Below, piece after piece: positions 40,187 to 49,964 of a stretch of DNA of 64,000 bases; the stretch's first letter is position 1, and every line of letters starts with the position of its first letter. The notes beneath the pieces were generated by a model. The model saw only the letters and a program-made list of their open reading frames with translations. It did not search any database and was not told where the DNA came from. This DNA comes from Camelimonas fluminis. GTDB lineage: Bacteria; Pseudomonadota; Alphaproteobacteria; Rhizobiales; Beijerinckiaceae. Where the stretch lies: positions 186,001-250,000 of the forward strand of contig NZ_BNCG01000003.1 in the NCBI RefSeq assembly GCF_014656355.1. The letters are read 5' to 3'. The translations under genes and the position numbers were made by a program.

Positions 40187-41494
40187 ATGACCAATTTTTC
40201 TCCCCGTGAAATCGTTTCGGAGCTGGACCGACATATCGTTGGCCAGCGTGACGCCAAGCGCGCCGTCGCCATCGCCCTGCGCAACCGCTGGCGCCGGCAA
40301 CAGCTCGAGCCTGCGCTGCGTGATGAGGTGATGCCGAAGAACATCCTGATGATCGGCCCCACCGGCTGCGGCAAGACCGAGATTTCGCGTCGGCTGGCGC
40401 GACTGGCCGGCGCGCCGTTCCTCAAGGTGGAAGCCACCAAGTTCACCGAAGTCGGTTATGTAGGCCGCGATGTGGAGCAGATCGTCCGCGATCTGGTGGA
40501 GGTCGCGATCTCCCTGGTTCGTGAAACCCGCCGCAAGGATGTGCAGGCCCGGGCGCAGCTCGCTGCTGAAGAGCGGGTGCTTGACGCCCTGGTCGGCTCC
40601 ACGGCCGGCGCCGCCACACGCGAATCATTCCGTCGCAAGCTGCGCGACGGTCTCCTCGACGACAAGGAAATCGACATCGAACTGCAGGCTCCCTCCAGTG
40701 GAATGCCGATGTTCGAATTGCCCGGCATGCCGGGCGCTTCCGTCGGCGCCATCAATATCGGCGACATCTTCGGCAAGGCCATGGGCAGCCGCACCAAGGC
40801 GCGCCGCACCTCCGTGCGCGAAGCCTTTGAGCCGCTGATGAGCGAGGAAAGCGACAAGCTGCTTGATCAGGAGCAACTGGTCCAGGAGGCTATCCGTCAG
40901 GTCGAGAACGACGGCATCGTTTTCCTCGACGAGATCGACAAGATCTGCGTGCGCGAGCACCGTGGCGGCGGCGATGTTTCACGTGAAGGCGTGCAGCGCG
41001 ATCTGCTGCCGTTGATCGAGGGCACCATCGTCTCCACCAAGCACGGCCCGGTGAAGACGGATCACATCCTGTTCATCGCCTCCGGCGCCTTTCATGTCGC
41101 CAAGCCATCTGACCTGCTGCCCGAGCTACAGGGTCGCCTGCCGATCCGCGTCGAGTTGAGTTCGCTGGATGAAAGCGATTTCCGCCGCATTCTCACCGAC
41201 ACCGAGGCCAACCTCATCCGGCAGTCCATCGCCATGATGGCGACGGAGGGCGTGACGCTCGACTTCACCAGCGACGCCATCGACGCCCTGGCGCGCATTG
41301 CGGTGGAGGTGAACGCCTCGATCGAGAACATCGGCGCGCGCCGGCTTCAGACCGTGATCGAGCGCGTGCTCGACGATATTTCCTTCACTGCCGCCGACCG
41401 CGCTGGCGAGACCGTCCGCATCGACGCCGCCTATGTGGAATCCCGCCTGGGCGAACTGGCGCGGAACACTGATCTCAGCCGTTTCATCCTGTAA
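40187..41494 (+). CDS. hslU: ATP-dependent protease ATPase subunit HslU
   Basis: AAA+ unfoldase that feeds HslV. The 435-residue protein has [20 protein letters not shown], Walker [10 protein letters not shown] (57-65), the pore-loop region [11 protein letters not shown] and Walker [11 protein letters not shown], an intermediate (I) domain (about 110-235) and the C-terminal [16 protein letters not shown] with terminal RFIL. A parS-like sequence is embedded at 40975 but has three mismatches. Convergent with the MFS gene, 16 bp apart. Confidence 0.98.
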   Translation: MTNFSPREIVSELDRHIVGQRDAKRAVAIALRNRWRRQQLEPALRDEVMPKNILMIGPTGCGKTEISRRLARLAGAPFLKVEATKFTEVGYVGRDVEQIVRDLVEVAISLVRETRRKDVQARAQLAAEERVLDALVGSTAGAATRESFRRKLRDGLLDDKEIDIELQAPSSGMPMFELPGMPGASVGAINIGDIFGKAMGSRTKARRTSVREAFEPLMSEESDKLLDQEQLVQEAIRQVENDGIVFLDEIDKICVREHRGGGDVSREGVQRDLLPLIEGTIVSTKHGPVKTDHILFIASGAFHVAKPSDLLPELQGRLPIRVELSSLDESDFRRILTDTEANLIRQSIAMMATEGVTLDFTSDAIDALARIAVEVNASIENIGARRLQTVIERVLDDISFTAADRAGETVRIDAAYVESRLGELARNTDLSRFIL

Positions 41495-41510
41495 CGGCTT
41501 CACCCATCGC

Positions 41511-42752
41511 TCACTCCGGGCGGCTACGCAACCGCCCGGCGAACCACACCACCAGTAGCGGCGTCAGAATGGCGGCGACAATCAGCCCAGGCTGGCCGCC
41601 CCAGCGGTCAAACATCGGCCCGATGACAGCCACGCCCGCCGTCTGGCCAATGAACAGCGCGGATGCGAACAGCGACACCGCTGAACCACGCGCCTCCGGC
41701 GCCATCTGCGTGGCGTTGGTCTGCAGCGTATTGTGCAGCATGTAGAATGACAGGCCACAAATCGCTGACGCGACAACGGCGCTCCACAGCACCGGGGTGA
41801 TGGCGATCAGCGTGAAGGCGACGGCCAGACCAACGCCGCCCCAAATCACCAGACCACGCTCGCCGAACCGTTTGACCATGGTCCGGGCGTTCAGGGCGTA
41901 AGTCAGTCCGCCAAAACCAAAGACCGCGAGGATAGCGCCAGCGGTTCCGGGGCCAACGCCGAAGCGACGTTGCAGTTCCGAGCCAACATAGGCCCAGCAA
42001 CCAAAGACGATGGCGCCTTCCAGGAAGACCATGACGATGACGGTGCGCGGCCATGGCCGCGCCAGAAGTCCCAGCATCTGCAATACGCCGCGTCCTACCC
42101 CTCCGGCGCCCGAACGCACCGGCGGCGGATGATCCTTGCGGAACATGTCGGCGGTCAGGCCAGCTGAGGCCAGCACGTACAGCAGCGCCAGCACCACGAA
42201 CACATGCCGCCAGCCCATGATCTCGCTGAGCAGGCCACCGAACGCCTGGCCGAACACCAGTCCCAGGATCTGGCCGCTCATGAATTTGGCCAGCACCGAC
42301 TGGCGCTGGTCGTAGGGCACGACGTCGCCGATCCACGCCATGGACAGGGGGATGATGGCGGCGGCGGTGGCTCCGGACAGCAGTCTGGTCGCGGCCAGCA
42401 CATGCAGGGAGCCGGCGAAGGCGCTGGCGATGACGCCGAGCGACGACAGGAACGTGGCGATGGCGACCAGACGATATTTGCCAAAGGCGTCGCCGACGGG
42501 ACCATAGACAGCCTGAAGCAGCCCGTAGGATATGGAGAAGGCGGCGACGATCAGTCCAGCCTGGCCCGGCGTGGCGCCGAACTCCCGGCCGATTTCCGGC
42601 AGCAGGGGATCGGCGACGCGCGCAGTGGCGGCGCTGACAAACGACGCCATGGCAAGGAACAGGATTGCCCTGCCCGGCGCGGACGGTGATCCGGCGGATG
42701 GCGCAGGATCATGGGCTGGCGCTTGCGGGCGATCTGAAGCCATATCGGTCAT
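41511..42752 (-). CDS. Major facilitator superfamily transporter
   Basis: A 413-residue inner-membrane transporter with 12 predicted TM helices and a large cytoplasmic loop near the middle. It has ADPLLPEIGREFGATPGQAG, GLLQAVYGPVGDAFGKYRLVA (motif A-like region between TM2 and TM3) and ATRLLSGATAAAIIPLSMAW. It resembles the DHA1/arabinose-efflux type; the substrate is unknown. Start ATG 42752 (MTDMASDRPQAP) is my choice among three in-frame possibilities. Divergent from murJ. Confidence 0.85.
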   Translation of the reverse strand: MTDMASDRPQAPAHDPAPSAGSPSAPGRAILFLAMASFVSAATARVADPLLPEIGREFGATPGQAGLIVAAFSISYGLLQAVYGPVGDAFGKYRLVAIATFLSSLGVIASAFAGSLHVLAATRLLSGATAAAIIPLSMAWIGDVVPYDQRQSVLAKFMSGQILGLVFGQAFGGLLSEIMGWRHVFVVLALLYVLASAGLTADMFRKDHPPPVRSGAGGVGRGVLQMLGLLARPWPRTVIVMVFLEGAIVFGCWAYVGSELQRRFGVGPGTAGAILAVFGFGGLTYALNARTMVKRFGERGLVIWGGVGLAVAFTLIAITPVLWSAVVASAICGLSFYMLHNTLQTNATQMAPEARGSAVSLFASALFIGQTAGVAVIGPMFDRWGGQPGLIVAAILTPLLVVWFAGRLRSRPE

Positions 42753-42916
42753 GAATATGCGTTCTGGTGGAGTGGTCATTCGGTGAACAGGTCTGCGCAA
42801 AAGGCAGTGGCCTCAGGACAACCGACCATAGGTGAGCGCCGGCGTGAAGCCCAGTCATGCTTGTCAGGGCTGCGTGGCTGCATCGCCGGCAAGCGATCTG
42901 TTGTGGCGGGCCGCCC

Positions 42917-44506
42917 ATGAAGCTGGCGTCGCCAGCTGCGGCGGTTGGCCTCGCTGCGATCGTATCCCGTTTGCTGGGCTATGCGCGCGATGTGCTGGTG
43001 GCAAACCTGCTGGGCGCCGGCCCCATGGCCGAGGCATTGCTGGCTGCCCTGCGGGCGCCCAACGCCTTGCGCCGCACGCTCGGCGAAGGCGGGCTGAACG
43101 CGGCCCTCACCCCGATTTATTTGCGCCTGCGCATGCAGGAGGGCCACGTCCACGCCGCTGCCTTCGCCCGGACGACGCTGATACTGGCGACCCTTGCGCT
43201 TGGCATTCTGGGCGCCTTGCTGGCGCTGAGCGCGGGCGTGGTCATCCACCTGTCAGCGCCTGGCCTTGAAAGTCGCCCCCAGGACTTTGATCTGGCGCGC
43301 TGGTGGTTCGTGCTGATGACGCCGTTTATCAGCGTCGCGACCCTGGCGTCGATTGCCGCTGCGTTTCTCAACGCCGAGCGGCGTTACGTCATCGCGGCCC
43401 TGGCCCCGGCCATCGTCAATGCAGCGCTGGTGGGAGCTTATCTGGCGATCCCACACGTCGCCAGCACGCCCCAGACCATGGGCGCGCTGATGGCGCTATC
43501 CCTGAGCATCGGTGGATTGCTGCAGCTGGGACTTGTCCTCTGGCCGCTCATGCCGGCTCTGCGCCAGGCGGCCAACGGCCTGCAACCCGGCGTGATGGCG
43601 GGCATCGGCAAGGCTTTGCGCCTTGGCGCGCCGGCGCTGGTTGCAACGGCAAGTTTCCAGATTATCGGCGTTGTCGCTTCGGCTATTGCCTCGCAGGAGC
43701 CAGCAGCCCTGGCATGGTTTTACTACGCAGACCGGTTGTTCCAGTTGCCGCTTTCATTAGCCGGCGTCGTAATAGGGTCTGTCGTGCTGACGGAGCTTGG
43801 GGCCAATCGTGTCAACGCTTCTGAAACGCCAGCACCGCCGGGTAATGACATGCTGGACCATGCGCTTGTCTCTGCGCTCGCCATTGGTTTGCCGGCCGCA
43901 GCGGCGCTGTTTGTGCTGGCGGAGCCGATCATCCGGACATTGTTCGGGCGGGGCGCGTTCTCCAGCAGCGACGTTTCCGGCACGTCGCTGGCCCTGATGG
44001 CCATGGCCCCAGGCCTGCCTGCCGGCGTTGTGGCGCGGGTTCTGTTGCAGGAGCTTCTGGTGCGCGAGAAAGCCCTGGCGTCCGCCGCTTGCGGCATCGC
44101 TGGCATTACGGTTACTGCCCTGACGGCCGTTCTGCTGACGCCGCATTGGGGCGTCAGTGGCGCCGGCGCAGCCGTCGCTGCGGGTCTGTGGGCGCAATGC
44201 CTGGCCATTGCATCGATCCTGACATCCCGGAACTGGTGGCGACCGTCGCGGGCAATCGCCCGGCCTGTTCTGGTTCAGACGTTGGCGACTGCAATCATGA
44301 CTGCAGCGCTCATCCTTGCTGGAAGTGGGCCGTTACTCGCTCATGCAAGCGGTGTCCGCCGCCTCACCGCCCTGCTGCTGCTATGCGCCGCGGGCGGAGC
44401 CATCTATGGCGCCATTATCTGGATCGGCGGCGGCGGCCTTCCCGGATCGGGTTTCCGCAAACAGAGAGCTGGCTGTCAGCGACTTCTGCGACGCAACCGC
44501 ACATAG
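42917..44506 (+). CDS. murJ: Lipid II flippase MurJ
   Basis: Flips lipid-linked peptidoglycan precursor across the inner membrane. The 529-residue MOP-superfamily protein has SRLLGYARDVLVANLLGAG (arginines of TM1, about 15-33), APNALRRTLGEGGLNAALTP, and PEALAWFYYADRLFQLPLSL in the MurJ pattern, with about 13-14 TM helices. The C-terminal tail is basic (FRKQRAGCQRLLRRNRT). ATG 42917 gives MKLASPAAAVGLAAIVSRLL. Its last 31 bp overlap the convergent Smr gene. Confidence 0.95.
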   Translation: MKLASPAAAVGLAAIVSRLLGYARDVLVANLLGAGPMAEALLAALRAPNALRRTLGEGGLNAALTPIYLRLRMQEGHVHAAAFARTTLILATLALGILGALLALSAGVVIHLSAPGLESRPQDFDLARWWFVLMTPFISVATLASIAAAFLNAERRYVIAALAPAIVNAALVGAYLAIPHVASTPQTMGALMALSLSIGGLLQLGLVLWPLMPALRQAANGLQPGVMAGIGKALRLGAPALVATASFQIIGVVASAIASQEPAALAWFYYADRLFQLPLSLAGVVIGSVVLTELGANRVNASETPAPPGNDMLDHALVSALAIGLPAAAALFVLAEPIIRTLFGRGAFSSSDVSGTSLALMAMAPGLPAGVVARVLLQELLVREKALASAACGIAGITVTALTAVLLTPHWGVSGAGAAVAAGLWAQCLAIASILTSRNWWRPSRAIARPVLVQTLATAIMTAALILAGSGPLLAHASGVRRLTALLLLCAAGGAIYGAIIWIGGGGLPGSGFRKQRAGCQRLLRRNRT

Positions 44507-45084
44507 AGGGCCCCGAGACCACCATGGCGCTGGTCCGCCACTTCATAGCCAAGAACAATGTCCCTGAGTTCGGTCGATTCCAGAATGAAGGGAGCCAGCC
44601 GTCGCAATACGCCGCGTTCGCTCCGATCGCCATGCCAGAGTGGCGCATCATCTCGCGCCGGCGCGCCCTTGCCCGTCACCACCAGTACGGTGCGGCAACC
44701 CGCAGCCGCGGAACGCAGCAGAAATGTTCGCAAAATATGTTGGGCTGCATCCTGACGTACGCCATGCAGGTCAAGTTTGGCGTCAATCTGCACGGCGCCC
44801 CGAACCACGGCCCGACGCTCCTTCCGGGCCATGGCGACCATGGGAGGCAGGGCTGCTGGCGCCAGTGGCCCAACGGACAGATCTCGCAGGCTCCTGGCCT
44901 TTCTCGCGGGTTGGGAAGCTGTTTCCTGAGCCTGTGACGGAGGCGAAACAATCTGTTCCACTGGCTGTGGTTCAGCGGAGAGTGACGGCGGCGGCCGACC
45001 CGGGAGCGGCGTCACGGTCCGCGCAACCGTTTCCCACAGGAGGCGCTCCTGCCGGTCAAGCTCCCGCGAGCGTTTGCGCGTCAT
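44476..45084 (-). CDS. Smr/MutS2 C-terminal domain protein
   Basis: A 202-residue protein with an extended N-terminal linker and a C-terminal Smr nuclease-like domain (about 105-200): LDLHGVRQDAAQHIL and VLVVTGKGAPARDDAP...RGVLRRLAPFIL with the H-G-x motifs. Stand-alone Smr proteins are RNA/DNA endonucleases or ribosome-rescue factors in some species. ATG 45084 has CTGGAGTTCCGT just before it on the minus strand; the open frame runs 18 codons further upstream. Part of the ancestral tim44-smr cluster; mltA, often between them, is absent. Confidence 0.88.
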   Translation of the reverse strand: MTRKRSRELDRQERLLWETVARTVTPLPGRPPPSLSAEPQPVEQIVSPPSQAQETASQPARKARSLRDLSVGPLAPAALPPMVAMARKERRAVVRGAVQIDAKLDLHGVRQDAAQHILRTFLLRSAAAGCRTVLVVTGKGAPARDDAPLWHGDRSERGVLRRLAPFILESTELRDIVLGYEVADQRHGGLGALYVRLRRRSR

Positions 45085-45170
45085 ACGGAACTCCAGCCAG
45101 GTCATTTGCGGCCGGTCAGGCAAAGTCTGAACCAACATAGTCCGGCGACGTATATCCGGCGCAACCGAAA

Positions 45171-45186
45171 TGCTTCACGTGAATCA
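45171..45186. other. parS-like 16-mer between smr and tim44
   Basis: TGCTTCACGTGAATCA matches the parS consensus at 14 of 16 positions (differences at 3 and 14). It lies in the short intergenic gap, about 6 kb on the other side of oriC from the main parS cluster. Confidence 0.5.
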
Positions 45187-45260
45187 TACCCGCCGGACGG
45201 TCGTCTTTGGCGTTCCAGCTGCCCGCAAGCTTTCTACATCCGGAAGCGCATTAACGAAAT

Positions 45261-45289
45261 GGAGCGTTTCCATGACCTGGAAACGCTCC
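45261..45289 (-). terminator. Hairpin after the Tim44-like gene
   Basis: Perfect 11-bp arms GGAGCGTTTCC (45261-45271) and GGAAACGCTCC (45279-45289) with a 7-nt loop. On the minus strand it follows the Tim44-like stop by about 50 bp and continues into ATTTCGTT, a weak T-run. Confidence 0.7.
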
Positions 45290-45340
45290 CGACTCAATCC
45301 ATCACGTCACCCAAAGCGGGGGTAACCAACCAGACGCCGC

Positions 45341-46063
45341 TCAACCGGCAGCTTCGGTCGCCACCAGCCGCCAGTTGGGGTCACGGCTGCCCAGGGTGCG
45401 GGCGAACGTCCAGACGTCGGTGACATCAACCAGGCCTTCCGGATCACCGTCAACAACCTCCCCTGCCCTGTTACGGGTGGCGGCGATCAGTTTCGAGGTG
45501 AAGCGCAATGTTAACTGGGCATTCTTGCCGTTGACCTCAGCGTCTGAGATCACCGGCTGGGAGATGGCGACAAATGTTGTTTCTGCCCGCTGCCCCTCCT
45601 TCTCGCGCTCAGCGATCACCCGTTCAAAGCCTTCATAGACCTCCTGCGACAGCAGCGATTTCAGGGTAATGCGATCACCCCGCGAAAATGCCAGAACGAT
45701 GGTCTCATAGGCGGATTTGGCGCCTTCCAGAAATTGTTTGGCGTCAAACTGGGGCTCAGCCGAAGCGATGCTGTCCAGGGCGGCGGCTATGGGCGTGTCC
45801 TTTTCAGCGATCCCCATCCAGCGCTCAGCAGATGGCTGGCTGGCGGGCGCCGCCGTGCCGCTGCCAGGCAAATGGATAACATTGCCGCCGCCATCCGGCT
45901 GCGAGATCTTCTCATCGGGTTTCGCCGCGTCCTTCCGGGAAAACGGATCGTAGGGCGGACGTTCGCTGCCCGTGCGCTGGCCGAGCACCGATCTCAGTTT
46001 CCAGATGATGAAAACCGCCAGGGCCAGAAAGATAATGGTAAGCGGGTCGAACGAATCCTGCAT
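45341..46063 (-). CDS. Tim44/TimA-like membrane-associated protein
   Basis: A 240-residue protein with an N-terminal TM (LTIIFLALAVFIIWKLRSVLG, split as 8-28) and a C-terminal Tim44-like domain (about 95-238): FDAKQFLEGAKSAYETIVLA, LLSQEVYEGFERVI and LTLRFTSKLIAA. Alphaproteobacterial homologues are ancestral to mitochondrial Tim44; the bacterial role is not firmly established. ATG 46063. Its place in the smr-tim44-secB-dnaQ series is conserved. Confidence 0.9.
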   Translation of the reverse strand: MQDSFDPLTIIFLALAVFIIWKLRSVLGQRTGSERPPYDPFSRKDAAKPDEKISQPDGGGNVIHLPGSGTAAPASQPSAERWMGIAEKDTPIAAALDSIASAEPQFDAKQFLEGAKSAYETIVLAFSRGDRITLKSLLSQEVYEGFERVIAEREKEGQRAETTFVAISQPVISDAEVNGKNAQLTLRFTSKLIAATRNRAGEVVDGDPEGLVDVTDVWTFARTLGSRDPNWRLVATEAAG

Positions 46064-46404
46064 GGTCCCTGGAAGCCTGTAAAAAATAGCCAGTAAGAAC
46101 CGCCGCTGGCCACGTCAGGCGCTACCCGCGGCGGACTGCTTTCAGACGTGGCGGGCGATATCGGTAACCGCCAGAACCACGTGTTTGCGAATGCTCCGGA
46201 TAATATGGTGTGCTATCCTCCAACATCTAGCCTTTTCATCATTCCGACGACGGACAGGCAGCGCTTGTATGGGAGCCTGTTCCATGTTAGCGCGCCGCTT
46301 CCGCCCGCATGGCGTCATGGCTTCTGACGTCCGTCACGAATCATTCGCCGACAGATAACCGGCGACGCCGAGTATACGCGACGCATCCTGGAGAGGATCC
46401 TTTC
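46064..46404. other. Divergent tim44 / secB intergenic region
   Basis: 341 bp containing both promoters. FxsA, which often lies here in related genomes, is absent. An AT-rich stretch TAATATGGTGTGCTATCCTC (about 46201-46220) may hold a promoter; no strong dyad is seen. Confidence 0.45.
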
Positions 46405-46890
46405 ATGTCAGACACGTCTGTAAACGGCGGCCCGCAGCCGCAAGACGGCGCTCCGCTGCTTAACGGCCTGGCGCAGTACACCCGCGACCTGTCGTTCGAG
46501 AACCCGAACGCGCCACGGTCGCTGACTCCCCAGGAGAAGGCCCCGCAGATCTCCATTCAGGTCAATGTCGGCGCCCAGCAACTGTCGGAAACAGACTTCG
46601 AAGTCGAGCTCAAGCTCGAGGGCAACGCCAAGATCGACAACGACACCCTGTTCGCCTTCGACCTGACCTATTGCGGCATCTTCCGCGCCCAGAACATCCC
46701 GGCGGAAGACCTGCATCCGGTCATCATGATCGAGTGCCCGCGCCTGCTGTTCCCGTTCGCCCGCCAGATTGTTGCTGACGCTGTGCGCGGCGGCGGTTTC
46801 CCGCCGCTGTATGTCGATCCGATCGACTTCGCCGCCCTGTACAGGGAACGCGCCCAACAGTTCGCCGAGCCCCCGGCGCAAGCCCAGTAA
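46405..46890 (+). CDS. secB: Protein-export chaperone SecB
   Basis: Keeps preproteins unfolded for SecA delivery. The 161-residue product has [19 protein letters not shown], the conserved [20 protein letters not shown] and [20 protein letters not shown], and [18 protein letters not shown] 46405 with GAGAGGA upstream. It ends at a strong bidirectional terminator. Confidence 0.98.
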   Translation: MSDTSVNGGPQPQDGAPLLNGLAQYTRDLSFENPNAPRSLTPQEKAPQISIQVNVGAQQLSETDFEVELKLEGNAKIDNDTLFAFDLTYCGIFRAQNIPAEDLHPVIMIECPRLLFPFARQIVADAVRGGGFPPLYVDPIDFAALYRERAQQFAEPPAQAQ

Positions 46891-46913
46891 GACAGGCGTC
46901 TTTCAGGCCAGAC

Positions 46914-46946
46914 AAAAAGGGCGGTGACTGGATCACCGCCCTTTTT
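46914..46946. terminator. Bidirectional terminator between secB and dnaQ
   Basis: AAAAAGGGCGGTGA (46914-46927) and TCACCGCCCTTTTT (46933-46946) are perfectly complementary around CTGGA, with T5 and A5 flanks; it can end secB (+) and dnaQ (-) transcripts. Confidence 0.93.
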
Positions 46947-47000
46947 GTTTGCCGTAAAAATCTGACGCCTGACTGCGGACTTGCCTGTCAGCTTACCCGG

Positions 47001-47738
47001 TCAATTTTCTGTCGCTCCACCATCGAGCTGGATATAGTCCAGCCAGATTGCCTTGTCCTTCATGCTGGCGACCAGGGCCCGGTGCGCCGCCAGATCATCT
47101 TCCGCCAGAAGGGAGGGCAACGGTGCGCTGCGCACCAGAATCTCCGTTTCCGAAACTGTCGTCTGGACAACAACCTTCGCGCGGGGCGACGCCTCGGCGA
47201 CGCTCAGATCCAGACCTGTCTGCCGGCCGCCGCGCAGTTCCAGATACACTTCCGCCAGAATTTCTGCGTCGAGCAAGGCGCCGTGCTTTGTGCGCCGGCT
47301 ATTATCGATGCCGTAGCGCGAGCAGAGGCCGTCCAGAGAATTGTTTGCGCCTGGATGCTTGCGACGGGCTATAAACAGCGTGTCGACAATCCGCCCCCTG
47401 TCGAGCTCGGGAATGCCGAGACGGGCAAATTCAGCATTGATGAAATTCACGTCGAACTGGGCATTATGAGCAACCAGCGGCGCATCGCCAATAAAGGCGC
47501 GAAACTCATCCGCCACAGACGCGAAAACCGGCTTGTCTGACAAAAACTCAGCGCTCAGTCCATGAACGGCGAACGCTTCGGCGGGCATGTCGCGCTGTGG
47601 GTTGATGTAGCAATGAAAGGTGTTGCCTGTCGGAAGATGATCAAGAATTTCGACGCAGCCGATCTCTACAACGCGATCGCCCTTGTTGGGGTCAACGCCC
47701 GTGGTTTCCGTATCGAAAACGATCTCCCTGAGCTTCAA
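47001..47738 (-). CDS. dnaQ: DNA polymerase III epsilon subunit, proofreading exonuclease
   Basis: 3'-5' exonuclease that proofreads for the replicative polymerase. The 245-residue product has ExoI FDTETTG (8-14), ExoII HNAQFDVNF and ExoIII HGALLDAEILA, the DEDDh class. The start is TTG at 47738 (LKLREIVFDTETTG) with GGAGATC 7 nt before it on the minus strand. Near oriC, downstream of coaE by about 100 bp. Confidence 0.97.
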   Translation of the reverse strand: MKLREIVFDTETTGVDPNKGDRVVEIGCVEILDHLPTGNTFHCYINPQRDMPAEAFAVHGLSAEFLSDKPVFASVADEFRAFIGDAPLVAHNAQFDVNFINAEFARLGIPELDRGRIVDTLFIARRKHPGANNSLDGLCSRYGIDNSRRTKHGALLDAEILAEVYLELRGGRQTGLDLSVAEASPRAKVVVQTTVSETEILVRSAPLPSLLAEDDLAAHRALVASMKDKAIWLDYIQLDGGATEN

Positions 47739-47837
47739 GGCTGATCTCCGGTTGGCTAACGTTCATTGGCGGCAACCGCGCGGACATTCTCTCCGCGCCT
47801 GCAAGTTACCTTCGCGGCGGCGACCTGCCAGCAAAAT

Positions 47838-48464
47838 TCAAGCGGCGGCCAGCAGCTGTTTTGCGGCCACGCCTTCACGCCCGGCGATGGCTTTGAGGAT
47901 ATCAGCCACCTGACGCCGCGCATGGTCGAAGCCATGGCCCGTGTCGATGATGAAATGGGCCCTGCGGCGTTTTTCAGCATCGGGCATCTGTTTCACGTGA
48001 ATCATTTCAAATTTTTCAGCTGTCATGCCTGGACGCGCCAGAACGCGCTCGCGCTGCACTTCCGGATCGGCGCTGACCACAGCCACGGCATCGCAACGCC
48101 GCTCGCCGCCCGTCTCGAACAGCAGCGGCACATCCATAACGAGCACCGCGATATGCGCCTCAACGGCCTGCTGGACCAGATCAAACTGATGCTGGCGCAA
48201 CAAGGGATGAACAATGCCCTCGAGACGCTTGAGCGCAGCGGGATCGCCCAGAACCGCTGCGGAGAGCCGATCACGATTCACAACGCCATTTTCATCGGCG
48301 ACGCCCGGAAACGCCGCTTCAACCAGAGGCGTCGCCGGGCCGGCATAGATGGCGTGCACCGCCGCATCTGCGTCGTACACCCATGCGCCCATCTCGCGGA
48401 ACATGGCCGAGGTAGCCGACTTGCCCATGCCAATGGAGCCGGTGAGTCCGAGAATGAAGGTCAT
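47838..48464 (-). CDS. coaE: Dephospho-CoA kinase
   Basis: Last step of coenzyme A synthesis. The 208-residue kinase has the P-loop [13 protein letters not shown] (6-18), [18 protein letters not shown] and [18 protein letters not shown] 48464 overlaps the aroE stop as ATGA, showing coupled translation. A parS-like sequence at 47989-48004 lies inside the coding region and is read on the minus strand as IHVKQ codons. Confidence 0.97.
   Translation of the reverse strand: MTFILGLTGSIGMGKSATSAMFREMGAWVYDADAAVHAIYAGPATPLVEAAFPGVADENGVVNRDRLSAAVLGDPAALKRLEGIVHPLLRQHQFDLVQQAVEAHIAVLVMDVPLLFETGGERRCDAVAVVSADPEVQRERVLARPGMTAEKFEMIHVKQMPDAEKRRRAHFIIDTGHGFDHARRQVADILKAIAGREGVAAKQLLAAA
47989..48004. other. 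parS-like 16-mer inside coaE
   Basis: TGTTTCACGTGAATCA, one mismatch to the parS consensus (position 14). It lies about 3 kb from the candidate oriC on the opposite side from the main cluster. Confidence 0.6.
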
Positions 48465-49327
48465 GCCGCGCTCCTGTTCATGTCGTCGATAACCAATTGC
48501 CGAAGTTCGTCCGTTACCTGCGGCTTCTGACCAAACCAGCGGGCAAAGCCGGGCGCTGCCTGATGCAGCAGCATGCCGAGGCCATCGACCACCGGATTTC
48601 CACGCTGCCGGGCCGTACGCAACAGGTCTGTTTCCAGCGGCGCATAAACGATGTCGTGCACCACAGCCTGGATGGGCAGCGCCTCCAGGGAGAGGTCCAG
48701 CGCCGGTTGGCCGGTCATGCCCAGCGATGTTGTGTTGACAAGGATGGTGGCGCCATTCAGCGCGCCGGAGCGCTCCGCCCAGTCAACCGGAACCAACCTT
48801 CGCGCACCTTGTGGCTGCAAGTCTTCAGCCAGTTGCCGAGCGCGGGACGGGGAACGGTTGACGATGTCGATTTCATGAAAACCACGCGTCAACAACCCAT
48901 AGATGATGGCGCGCGCAGCGCCGCCGGCGCCAAGAACTATCGCTTTTTCCGGCTTGCAGTCCCATCCAGGGCTACGTTCATCGAGATTGGCGAGAAAGCC
49001 GGTAACATCGGTATTGTCGCCCCAGACCTTGCCATTGTCTTCCCATACCGTGTTGACGGCGCCCAACCGCTGCGCTGTTTCGGTGAGGACGTCGACATGG
49101 CGCGCAACTGTCTCCTTGTGAGGAACAGTGACGTTGCCACCCCGGAGGTTGCCAGCGCGCACCTCCTGCAAAAATGCTTCGACCTCGCCAGTGGCCACCC
49201 TGCGACGGTCATAGACTCCTGTAATTCCCAGGCGCTCCAGCCAGTGACCATGAATCAGCGGTGATCGTGAATGGGAGATCGGGTCGCCGATAACGCATGC
49301 CCGCGCAACATTGTCTGCCTGTCCCAC
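48461..49327 (-). CDS. aroE: Shikimate dehydrogenase
   Basis: NADPH-dependent reduction of 3-dehydroshikimate in aromatic amino acid synthesis. The 288-residue enzyme has [16 protein letters not shown] (14-29), NVTVPHKE with the catalytic Lys, the Rossmann loop [15 protein letters not shown] and NTTSLGMTG. The start is GTG at 49327. It lies 3 bp after maf and overlaps coaE by 4 bp, as in many Alphaproteobacteria. Confidence 0.97.
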   Translation of the reverse strand: MGQADNVARACVIGDPISHSRSPLIHGHWLERLGITGVYDRRRVATGEVEAFLQEVRAGNLRGGNVTVPHKETVARHVDVLTETAQRLGAVNTVWEDNGKVWGDNTDVTGFLANLDERSPGWDCKPEKAIVLGAGGAARAIIYGLLTRGFHEIDIVNRSPSRARQLAEDLQPQGARRLVPVDWAERSGALNGATILVNTTSLGMTGQPALDLSLEALPIQAVVHDIVYAPLETDLLRTARQRGNPVVDGLGMLLHQAAPGFARWFGQKPQVTDELRQLVIDDMNRSAA

Positions 49328-49330
49328 GCT

Positions 49331-49951
49331 TTACTCCGCCAGATAGCCCGCCGCCCGCAGATGGCCCATCAGGGGCAATAGCGGCAGGCCGAGAATGGTG
49401 AAATGATCGCCATCAATGCGATCGAACAGCTGAGAACCGAGACCCTCAAGCTGGTAGCCGCCAACGCTGGTCATGACCTTGCGGCCAACGGCCGTCACGT
49501 AAGCGTCAATGAATTCCGGGCCAAGACGGCGCATGGTCAACTCCGCCGATGACTGGGTTTCCGCCACCAGACCGCCGTCCTTTACGAGCGCCGCAGCGGA
49601 ATGGAGATGATGGGCACGGCCGGAAAATGCCGCCAGATGCTCCCTGCCCTCCGCCACATTGGCTGGCTTGTCATATTGCCGGCCCTCGCACGCCAGGGTC
49701 TGGTCGGCTCCAAGCACCAGCCGTCCCGGATAGCGGGCCGATACTTCCATGGCTTTGGCCCGCGCCAGCAATGCCGCGACGGTCGCCGCCGCGGCGCCGG
49801 CGCGGCGCGCGGCGTCATCCACGTTCCGCTCGTCAATCATGGCCGGGCTGGTCTCGACAGGGATACCCGCCGCTTCCAGCATCCCGCGACGGGTAGCGCT
49901 ACCGGACGCCAGCACCAGCGGCATGTCAGCAAGCCAGAGTCCCCTGGTCAT
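49331..49951 (-). CDS. maf: Maf-like nucleoside triphosphate pyrophosphatase
   Basis: Predicted pyrophosphatase acting on modified or canonical nucleotides. The 206-residue protein has LASGSATRRGMLEAAGI (14-30), the catalytic-site LVLGADQTLACEG, YDKPANVAEGREHLAAFSG and VGGYQLEGLGSQLFDRIDG. ATG 49951 has AGGGAAGAC upstream; the open frame further upstream overlaps ppsR and is not used. The ppsR-maf-aroE-coaE-dnaQ run is conserved. Confidence 0.94.
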   Translation of the reverse strand: MTRGLWLADMPLVLASGSATRRGMLEAAGIPVETSPAMIDERNVDDAARRAGAAAATVAALLARAKAMEVSARYPGRLVLGADQTLACEGRQYDKPANVAEGREHLAAFSGRAHHLHSAAALVKDGGLVAETQSSAELTMRRLGPEFIDAYVTAVGRKVMTSVGGYQLEGLGSQLFDRIDGDHFTILGLPLLPLMGHLRAAGYLAE

Positions 49952-49964
49952 GTCTTCCCTCTTG

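Noticed and set aside
40975-40990. parS-like TGTTTCACGTGAAGGC inside hslU
   Set aside because: Three mismatches at the 3' end; kept only as a weak hint because the core CACGTGAA is common.
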